NCBI GenBank assembly: GCA_024639555.1
Contig: JAHEID010000006.1
Coordinates: forward strand, 1-34,289
DNA length: 34,289 bases
Source: Deltaproteobacteria bacterium
Lineage (GTDB): Bacteria > Desulfobacterota > Desulfobulbia > Desulfobulbales > BM004
Direction of reading: 5' to 3'
Below are positions 9,420 through 16,945 of the stretch, one piece after another. The notes below the pieces were generated by a model. That model saw only the letters and a list, made by a program, of their open reading frames with translations, did not search any database and had not been told where the DNA came from. Position 1 is the first letter of the stretch; every line of letters starts with the position of its first letter. Position numbers and translations under genes: made by a program.

Positions 9420-10274
9420 CTAAACCTTGATATGCCATGGTTCAAAACGTACCCCCTTGAGGTTGTCCTTGGGGTAACGGATAGTGACATAGTCCATATC
9501 TTCAAGTTTCTTAAAAACTTCTGTAGTTGTAAATTTTCCCGTAAAATTTAAAGCTCCAAAGCCGGTCTGCCCCACATCGAAATCAGCAATGCCATGATAA
9601 GAATACCCAGGAGGAGCTAAAGAACGGGAGGCCAGAGAGAGGTTGCCATTATTGATGTGAGCCTTATCGAGGAAGAGCAAAAACTGTTTGACCACGCCCC
9701 TTATACCGGAAGTCAGGTATAACTGGTCCCCCACACGCTTTCTTAATTTTTCATACATTTCGCGGGGTTTGCCTTTGTAGAGATAATTTCCGGACCCTGA
9801 GATATTCACCACCTTTCTTTCATTGATACGGGTGGTTATGCTGTCAATAGGTTTTTCGCCCCAGAAACCATAGATAGCGCTATCGCTGTAAAAAATCTTT
9901 TCCAAGAAGTCCTGTTCCTCCTTGGTGAAACTTCCTACTTTGGGATATCTGCGGGCAATTGCCAAGCCCTCATCAAAGCTCAGAATATTAAAATTGCCGT
10001 GTCCCGCCATACTCTGGAGTCGTTTCAGCCTCGAAACGCATGCATTGAGAAGGGATAGTTGTTTATTTTCGAGAATTATATCCCCTGAATGGGGATGGTC
10101 AAAATTGTCCATCTTATGAAGATAGTCTTTGATATGGCCATCAAAGTCCGGCTGGGAGAGCCGTTGGGGTGGAGGAAACAACTGGGCGGCAGATGCAAAG
10201 GAAAACGGGTCAATACCACTGAGGAGGACACCAGCCGTTGCAGCTTTTAAAAAATCTCTTCTTTTCATTTTCAT
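9420..10274 (-). CDS. Tat-exported M15-type (VanY/DUF882-like) murein peptidase
   Basis: Tat signal RRDFLKAATAGVLLSG; SYHGIADFDVG and FEPWHI resemble the M15 zinc-peptidase motifs. Start at MKMKRRDFL rather than 10358. Confidence 0.8.
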   Translation of the reverse strand: MKMKRRDFLKAATAGVLLSGIDPFSFASAAQLFPPPQRLSQPDFDGHIKDYLHKMDNFDHPHSGDIILENKQLSLLNACVSRLKRLQSMAGHGNFNILSFDEGLAIARRYPKVGSFTKEEQDFLEKIFYSDSAIYGFWGEKPIDSITTRINERKVVNISGSGNYLYKGKPREMYEKLRKRVGDQLYLTSGIRGVVKQFLLFLDKAHINNGNLSLASRSLAPPGYSYHGIADFDVGQTGFGALNFTGKFTTTEVFKKLEDMDYVTIRYPKDNLKGVRFEPWHIKV

Positions 10275-10364
10275 GCAGCCCCAAAACAAGTCTGTAACAT
10301 CTTTCCCTGTTATTGGCCCCTCCACATTTTGGTCACAGGTCAATACTCTCCCCTGCATTGGCTA

Positions 10365-10456
10365 TATACATAAATCTATTTATCCACATAAGTCTATTGT
10401 ACTTTGGTATTAAATTGTTTTTTTTAGAAAATTTATGCTGATCGAAATTTATGCAT
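10365..10456 (-). repeat. Copy 1 of a ~95-bp intergenic element, upstream of the M15-type peptidase gene
   Basis: Reverse complement aligns along its length with 14032-14134: TAAATTTCGATCAG, poly-A run, ATACCAAAGTACAATA, TTATGTGnAnAAATnGATTTATGT. Confidence 0.8.
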
Positions 10457-10741
10457 ACAGTAATAAATTTAACATGAGAGGCAGCTTCCTCATTAAGGAA
10501 TTGCGTTCCCATGAAACCTTTTGCAGTCATTTTTTTAAAAAAATGATAATAACAGCGACTAATTTGAATCTCAAGAAAAAATTGCAGGCGTAAATACATG
10601 CCCCGCAGATTTTTTCCCGGCAGGAAGATTTTTTTGAGAGTTGTAGCGCTGTTTTGGGACTTATGGTATGCTCCCGCCTCTCTTTGAGGATCAGCACCAG
10701 TATCCCTTCGAAACCGATAAAATAAAGGATTGTGCAATAGT

Positions 10742-12427
10742 ATGGGTAACGAACCACAGAAGATTATCTACTCCATGATCGGAGTAAGCAAGTTTTATAA
10801 TAAAAAGCCGGTCATCAAAGACATCAGTCTTTCTTTTTTCTATGGCGCTAAAATTGGGGTGCTGGGGCTGAACGGCTCCGGCAAGAGTACCGTCCTGCGA
10901 ATCATGGCGGGTGTTGACCATGAGTACAACGGCAGAATAACTACAACTCCCGGGTTCACCATTGGCTACCTTGAACAGGAACCTCTAGCAGGAGAAACAA
11001 AAACTGTTTTAGAAGTTGTCAAGCAGGGCGCACAAGAACAGGTCGACCTGCTGGCGGAATTTAACGATATCAATGCGAGGTTTGCAGAATCCCTGGACGA
11101 TGCTGCAATGAACCAGCTCATTGAGCGCCAGGGAGAGGTCCAGGAAAAACTTGACAACTTGGATGCCTGGGATATTGAGAGCCGGCTGGAAATGGCCATG
11201 GACGCCCTGCGCTGCCCCCACGGGGACACGTCCGTCAATGTGATATCAGGTGGAGAGCGCCGCCGGGTGGCTCTCTGCAGACTGCTTCTTCAAAAACCAG
11301 ACATCCTGCTGCTCGACGAGCCTACCAATCATCTGGATGCTGAATCGGTGGCCTGGCTGGAGCATCATCTGCAGCAATACGAAGGTACAGTCATAGCCGT
11401 TACCCATGACCGCTATTTCCTGGACAACATTGCCGGCTGGATTCTTGAACTGGACAGGGGACACGGCATCCCCTGGAAGGGCAACTATTCTTCTTGGTTG
11501 GAACAGAAGCAGAAAAGATTGCAGCTTGAAGAAAAACAGGAGAGCGATAGACAGAAGACACTTCAGCGCGAGCTGGAATGGATCAGGATGTCGCCCAAGG
11601 GCAGGCATGCAAAAGCCAAGGCCAGGATCAGTTCCTATGAAAACCTGCTCAACCAGGAGACGCAGAAAAAAATCCGGGACCAGGAGATCTATATCCCCCC
11701 TGGCCCGCGGCTGGGCAAAAGCGTTATTGAAGCCGACCATATCTCCAAGGCCTTTGGAGACAGACTGTTGTTCGAGGATATGAACTTCAAACTGCCTCCT
11801 GGAGGTATTGTCGGGATCATCGGTCCCAACGGTGCCGGCAAGTCAACCCTGTTCAAAATGATAACCAACCAGGAACAGCCGACCTCCGGTTCCATCAGAC
11901 TTGGCGATACGGTCAAACTCGCCTATGTTGATCAGAGCCGCGATGCCCTGGGTCCTGACAAATCTATCTGGCAGGTCATTGCAGATGGGGAGGATACCAT
12001 CACTCTGGGTGACCGTGAGGTAAACTCCCGGGCCTATGTGGCACGTTTCAATTTCTCCGGTTCCGACCAGCAAAAAAAAGTGGGCCAGCTTTCAGGGGGC
12101 GAGAGGAACAGGGTGCACCTGGCCCGTATGCTGAAAGAAGGAGCCAATGTGCTTTTACTGGATGAACCGACAAACGATCTTGATGTCAACACCCTGCGGG
12201 CCCTGGAAGAGGGTTTGGAGCATTTTGCCGGCTGCGTGGTTGTCATCAGTCATGACCGTTGGTTTCTTGACAGGATAGCCACCCATATCTTGGCCTTTGA
12301 AGGGGACAGCAAAGTAGTCTGGTTCGAGGGCAATTACTCTGAGTATGAAGCAGACCGCAAGAAGCGGCTCGGGGCTGCTGCAGAACAGCCGCGCAGGATA
12401 AAATACCGCCAGTTGACCCGCGCTTAG
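10742..12427 (+). CDS. ettA: ABC-F ATPase, energy-dependent translational throttle protein EttA
   Basis: Two Walker A (GLNGSGKST, GPNGAGKST), two signature motifs (SGGERRR, SGGERNR), PTNHLD/PTNDLD, EttA-like architecture. ORF opens at 10730. Confidence 0.95.
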   Translation: MGNEPQKIIYSMIGVSKFYNKKPVIKDISLSFFYGAKIGVLGLNGSGKSTVLRIMAGVDHEYNGRITTTPGFTIGYLEQEPLAGETKTVLEVVKQGAQEQVDLLAEFNDINARFAESLDDAAMNQLIERQGEVQEKLDNLDAWDIESRLEMAMDALRCPHGDTSVNVISGGERRRVALCRLLLQKPDILLLDEPTNHLDAESVAWLEHHLQQYEGTVIAVTHDRYFLDNIAGWILELDRGHGIPWKGNYSSWLEQKQKRLQLEEKQESDRQKTLQRELEWIRMSPKGRHAKAKARISSYENLLNQETQKKIRDQEIYIPPGPRLGKSVIEADHISKAFGDRLLFEDMNFKLPPGGIVGIIGPNGAGKSTLFKMITNQEQPTSGSIRLGDTVKLAYVDQSRDALGPDKSIWQVIADGEDTITLGDREVNSRAYVARFNFSGSDQQKKVGQLSGGERNRVHLARMLKEGANVLLLDEPTNDLDVNTLRALEEGLEHFAGCVVVISHDRWFLDRIATHILAFEGDSKVVWFEGNYSEYEADRKKRLGAAAEQPRRIKYRQLTRA

Positions 12428-12562
12428 AGTAAATTTAAATATTTTTCGGCATTTCTTTTTTTACCCTTGCCAATTATCCATCCAGTACTTACCGTTAGGT
12501 AAGTTTTGCAGTCCTGATAACAAATATCAACTAATAATAATTACCATACTGGAACTACTGTA

Positions 12563-12988
12563 ATGAAAAGAATCGTAGCCCTGACAATCTCTGCATTTCT
12601 GTTTGTTTTTCTTGGTTCACAATTGGCCCCTGCCGCGCAACCGCAGTTCCCTGGTTTGGAAGAACAGCACTCTCTTTTTAAAACGGTGACCCCTCAAGAG
12701 GCTCAGAATCTCATTGAAAGCCGCAAAGACATTCTGCTTATAGACGTCCGCGGTCAAGACGAATTGAGTGAAGGCTATATAGCGGGTTCAACCCTGATGC
12801 CACTTTGGAGCATCATTAAGGGCACCGAACGCCCCCCCCAAAACAAACCAATTCTGCTTATTTGTGCTGTTGGCGGCCGCTCCCTGGCACTGGGCCAGCT
12901 CATGTCGAAAAACGGCTGGGATGAGGTCTATAACCTCAAGGGCGGCATCTCAGCCTGGAAGGACGCAAAACTTCCATTGAAATACTAA
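12563..12988 (+). CDS. Exported rhodanese-like domain protein
   Basis: Signal peptide; ILLIDVRGQDELSEGYIAGSTLMPL, active-site-like ILLICAVGGRSLALGQLM, NLKGGISAWKDAKLP. Confidence 0.93.
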   Translation: MKRIVALTISAFLFVFLGSQLAPAAQPQFPGLEEQHSLFKTVTPQEAQNLIESRKDILLIDVRGQDELSEGYIAGSTLMPLWSIIKGTERPPQNKPILLICAVGGRSLALGQLMSKNGWDEVYNLKGGISAWKDAKLPLKY

Positions 12989-13125
12989 CCGACTGACTAA
13001 AGGTTAAAGGTTAAAGATTTAAAACTGTAAGCTGTTTATCTTAAAGGTACTGAGAGTTTAATGCTTGGTACCATATAAAAACAAAAGCGATAAATCCGGG
13101 CCCTCTAACCAATCCTTTTCGCATT

Positions 13126-13794
13126 TCACGCAGATGTACAACGCTGGATAAACTTTTCCACATTAATACACACCCCATTCCAGTCTTCTGCACTCACTGC
13201 CTGCTCGCCAAAGAGTGAAATGCCGACACCTACTGCTGCTGCCCCTGCCTGCATATATTCCCGTGCATTTTCAAGGGTCACACCGCCGACTGCCACGAAA
13301 GGGATATGATCAAAGGGACCGCAGAGTTCCCTGATATAGTGCGGTCCTCCAAGAGCCCGGCATGGAAAAACCTTAACCATTGCAGCTCCAGCCTCCCAGG
13401 CCCTGTATACTTCTGTCGGGGTTAAGGCTCCGGCAATAACAGGAATACCTTTAGTTCGGGCTAATTCTATGACTTCAGGGTCTGCATTCGGGGTGACAAT
13501 AAACATGGCACCGGCTTCATAGGCCTTTTGGACTTCCAGGGGGTTGCGGATAGTACCCATGCCCAGGTACTTTCCTGCTGGAACGCGATCTCTGTTAGCT
13601 GCAATTATTGCTTCAGCCCCTGGCGTATTCATGGTTACTTCGATGGCCTGCAGTCCAGCAGAAAAAGCGGCCTGCATAAGAAAGCTGAACCGACCAGCCT
13701 CAATACCACGTAAAATACCAATTACCTGAACATCCAAATTCAGGGAGTACTGCTCGCCGGACAGCATAGTTGCATCTGTTTCACTATTTGCCAT
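13126..13794 (-). CDS. eda: 2-dehydro-3-deoxyphosphogluconate / 4-hydroxy-2-oxoglutarate aldolase (KDPG/KHG aldolase)
   Basis: GLQAIEVTMNTPGA, GMGTIRNPLEVQKAYEAGAMFIVTPNADPEVI, VIAGALTPTEVYRAWEAGAAMVKVFP, FVAVGGVTLENAREYMQAGAAAVGVG. Confidence 0.93.
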   Translation of the reverse strand: MANSETDATMLSGEQYSLNLDVQVIGILRGIEAGRFSFLMQAAFSAGLQAIEVTMNTPGAEAIIAANRDRVPAGKYLGMGTIRNPLEVQKAYEAGAMFIVTPNADPEVIELARTKGIPVIAGALTPTEVYRAWEAGAAMVKVFPCRALGGPHYIRELCGPFDHIPFVAVGGVTLENAREYMQAGAAAVGVGISLFGEQAVSAEDWNGVCINVEKFIQRCTSA

Positions 13795-13846
13795 GGGTAT
13801 CTTAATTAGCCTAACCAGGACGTTGTGTAAAGAATTATAGTCAGGG

Positions 13847-13880
13847 ACAGACCCCTCCCTGCATGCCGGGAAGGGTCTGT
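13847..13880. repeat. REP-like hairpin
   Basis: ACAGACCCCTCCC ... GGGAAGGGTCTGT, 13-bp arms with one mismatch, 8-nt loop. Confidence 0.6.
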
Positions 13881-14031
13881 TTGTTCATTGCTAATGTTGC
13901 CCCGGCATAAGATTGCTGGAAGACAACATTAGGGTAAGGCTTCTGAAATTCTTCACATTTTTTCTCCTGATAAATACTTTCCTCCTCAAAAATAATCATT
14001 TTGTAACCCATATATAATTTTAAAGGTGTTG

Positions 14032-14134
14032 CATGCTTAAATTTCGATCAGTAAAATTTTTCTATAAAAAAACACAATAATATAGTACCAAGGTACAATA
14101 TATTTATGTGCACAAATTGATTTATGTGCATAAT
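14032..14134 (+). repeat. Copy 2 of the intergenic element, upstream of the M99-like peptidase gene
   Basis: Matches the reverse complement of 10365-10456; contains GTACCAAGGTAC dyad and TTATGTG twice at 18-bp spacing. Confidence 0.8.
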
Positions 14135-14178
14135 AATATGGGAAGCAGTGACACATATTCTTCAAGAAAGGAGTCATT

Positions 14179-14313
14179 ATGCAACTTATACAGAGAGTGT
14201 TAGCAATATTTCCTGCAAAGGTTTTCATCTCAACTTGTTTGTCGAAACTGGTGAGAGCTGAATCACAGGTCTATTCCTGCATCTTGGTAAAGGAGAAAAG
14301 CCTTGAAAATTAG
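14179..14313 (+). CDS. Possible 44-aa small ORF (MQLIQRVLAIFPAKVFISTCLSKLVRAESQVYSCILVKEKSLEN) overlapping the downstream gene start
   Basis: AAAGGAG 5 nt before the ATG; stop at 14311-14313 overlaps the TTG start at 14303 in another frame. Not in the supplied ORF track. Confidence 0.4.
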   Translation: MQLIQRVLAIFPAKVFISTCLSKLVRAESQVYSCILVKEKSLEN

Positions 14314-15799
14314 AATTTCTGCCATATGGTTCTTAACTCTTCTGCTGTCTTTTATTATTGTTCATGCCAGCAGCCAAGCCCAGGTAATCCATGAGGTTTT
14401 CCTGCCCAACACAGACCACGAACTTAACGTCTACCGGATATTCGGCGAACAACCGGGCAAAACAATCATGATCATTGGAGGCATACAGGGGGACGAACCT
14501 GGTAGCTATATGACAGCGGACCTCTATGCAGATATCCATCTCAAGAAAGGCAATCTCATAGTTGTGCCCCGGGCAAACTTTTATTCAATATTGCTGAATC
14601 AGCGCGAAGGGTTGACCGGTGATATGAACCGCAAGTTCGGCGTAAACGGTAATTTGAAGAAAAGCCTTGATGAAGAAGTTGTCATCGTCCTGAAGCACCT
14701 TATTGCTGAAAGCGACCTCCTGCTCAACCTCCACGAGGGCTCCGGTTTTTATTCCCCAACCTGGATTAACAATATGGAAAACCCCAAGCGCTACGGCCAA
14801 TCCATCATCTACGATGCAGAGGCCCATTCGCTGCCGGATAACCAGGGATCGATCAACTTGGGCGGTCTGGCCAGAAATGTCATAAAAAAAGTAAACAGCC
14901 AGATTGAAAACAAAAGGTACCACTTCAGACCCAACAACCATAACACGATATCTGAAAAAACCAGCCACCCTGAGCAAAGACTATCAGCTACACACTATGC
15001 TCTCACCCAAGCCCTTATACCTGCCTTTGGTGTTGAAACCTCAAAAACCATAGATAAACTTGAAGTGAAAATTTCCCTGCATAAACTTGTTATCAATACC
15101 TTCATGGAAATGCTCGGAATAGAATTGGATACACCGGGACTGGATTTGAAAAAACCAAAACTTGCTTATCTCCTCATCAAGGTCAATGATGGCCCTGCCC
15201 TTGCCATGCCCCATGGCTCAACCCTAAAAATCAAGCCGGGGGACGTGGTCCTCGTCACAGATATCATTGCAAATTACAAGCGTGGGATGGTTGCTGACAT
15301 AAACGGCTTGGGCAATAAAAATGACACCAACATCCCTTTCAGTATATCAAAAGACACTAAAGTCATCGTGCGAAAGGATTCGGAAAAATGCGGCTGGGTT
15401 GCACTGGAAGTTGGCGTTCCTGATTCAGTCCAGCCTGCAATTGTTGCCAGCGTTGATCATGCTGCCATAAAGGCGGAAGAACTTATCGTTAATGTGAATG
15501 ACTCGATCGAAACCCTTCCCGCCGGCGCCACGCTGTTCGTAAAAAAAGACAGCCGGCTGATCCTCAAGGGAATCAGAACGAATATTCCCCATTTGGACAG
15601 CGATGTTTTCATCAATTTTAAAGGCTTTGCACCACCGACGTCTGCTAATGACGGAAATGATCTCGACTACCCCATATACACCAACCAGGATCTCTGGACC
15701 CGCTATTCTGTTAACAAAAAAGGGAAACTTTACCCTGTAATCGCCACTTACAATGACAAAAAAATTGGTGAGTTCTGGGTAGAACTTGCAAGTAATTGA
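14303..15799 (+). CDS. Exported M99/Csd4-like zinc carboxypeptidase
   Basis: Signal peptide; GGIQGDEPGSY (QxxE), NRKFGVNG, LLLNLHEGSGFYSP; TTG start preceded by AAGGAG. Confidence 0.82.
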   Translation: MKIRISAIWFLTLLLSFIIVHASSQAQVIHEVFLPNTDHELNVYRIFGEQPGKTIMIIGGIQGDEPGSYMTADLYADIHLKKGNLIVVPRANFYSILLNQREGLTGDMNRKFGVNGNLKKSLDEEVVIVLKHLIAESDLLLNLHEGSGFYSPTWINNMENPKRYGQSIIYDAEAHSLPDNQGSINLGGLARNVIKKVNSQIENKRYHFRPNNHNTISEKTSHPEQRLSATHYALTQALIPAFGVETSKTIDKLEVKISLHKLVINTFMEMLGIELDTPGLDLKKPKLAYLLIKVNDGPALAMPHGSTLKIKPGDVVLVTDIIANYKRGMVADINGLGNKNDTNIPFSISKDTKVIVRKDSEKCGWVALEVGVPDSVQPAIVASVDHAAIKAEELIVNVNDSIETLPAGATLFVKKDSRLILKGIRTNIPHLDSDVFINFKGFAPPTSANDGNDLDYPIYTNQDLWTRYSVNKKGKLYPVIATYNDKKIGEFWVELASN

Positions 15800-15973
15800 T
15801 CATTTTATATTTGCAGCACAAAACTTTATGAAATTTCTCTAGCGCCATTTCTTCTGTCTTATGCATTAAGCTTTCTTCTTCTTCCATCACCTTTCTATGC
15901 CGGGGAAGCAGTCATCTATAAGATAAAATCAGATTAAGCTCAGTCAACATTACCAATGCACACCTGAACACAT

Positions 15974-16012
15974 AAAGCCGGAGTTGGAATCAAAATTCCC
16001 ACTCCGGCTTTT
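15974..16012 (+). terminator. Rho-independent terminator
   Basis: AAAGCCGGAGT ... ACTCCGGCTTTT stem followed by T-rich sequence, downstream of the M99-like gene. Confidence 0.8.
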
Positions 16013-16277
16013 ACATTTCTTCTGTTTTGGGTAAAAGTTAAGATATTTTATGCAGCAGACACTCAAGGGTTTTGATACAAGTTCGTTTCACTTATTACAT
16101 GTGGTAAATATAATTAAATGCTACTAAAAGACTAGATTTTCCTCCGGCCTGACAATAATATACTCTTTAAAATACTCTTGGCGAACGATTGTTTTTATTG
16201 ATTATAATCTTTATATATATAAACTAGGATAAATGTTTCATGCCTAATAGCTTTTAAACTCCAGCCAGAGGTGGAAA

Positions 16278-16622
16278 ATGCAGGCGCTTAAAGAACGACG
16301 GAAACATGAGCGGTTCAGTGCAAACCTATCCTGTGTACTTGTTTCGCCGTTAATGGTGCTATCATATGAAGTATTGGATATCAGTAATTCCGGTCTGGCG
16401 TTTAGTTATGCCGGTTGGGAGAATTGGCCAAGGAAAGGGATAAGACTTGATTTCATCAACCAGAATCTCTACCTGGAGGATATACCAATCCGCATAATAA
16501 AAGATGTTCAACTTAATGATGAATCAAAAAAGCTGCGCCGTTGTGGTGTCAAGTTTACTGATTTAAATGCCCAGCAGCAGGCCCTGGTGAAGCAGTATAT
16601 TGAGAGTGTCACGGCTAACTAG
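16278..16622 (+). CDS. PilZ domain protein
   Basis: RRKHERF, VLDISNSGLAF, RRCGVKFTDL typical of PilZ c-di-GMP-binding proteins. Confidence 0.9.
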   Translation: MQALKERRKHERFSANLSCVLVSPLMVLSYEVLDISNSGLAFSYAGWENWPRKGIRLDFINQNLYLEDIPIRIIKDVQLNDESKKLRRCGVKFTDLNAQQQALVKQYIESVTAN

Positions 16623-16945
16623 AAAGCCCCAGCCACATATCTGTTTATGGATTTTTTTTTAAAACAAAAGGAATCACAAATTTCCTAATAAAGTAATTTT
16701 AGTATGCCAGTGATACAGATGTAGAAATTCATTAATAATTGAATATTAACTGATTTTGCATGACTTGAAGGCAGGACATAAATTGTTCCGCCTTTTTATT
16801 TCACAAGTCTATATGAAAGCTATTACACTTGAGTAGAACATCACTGAGATAATTGATATTTTCACCTGCAATGTTGACGTTCTGAGAGAGGAAAACCTTA
16901 TTGGTTAAATAGGTTACAATTGGGGGTTCTGATCCCGTTTACCCA

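Noticed and set aside
10530-10547. Perfect palindrome CATTTTTTTAAAAAAATG upstream of ettA
   Set aside because: Low complexity A/T palindrome in an AT-rich intergenic region; easily due to composition.
12999-13020. Tandem AAGGTTAAAGGTTAAAGATTTAAA after the rhodanese gene
   Set aside because: Only two to three units of a heptamer; too short to support a functional repeat.
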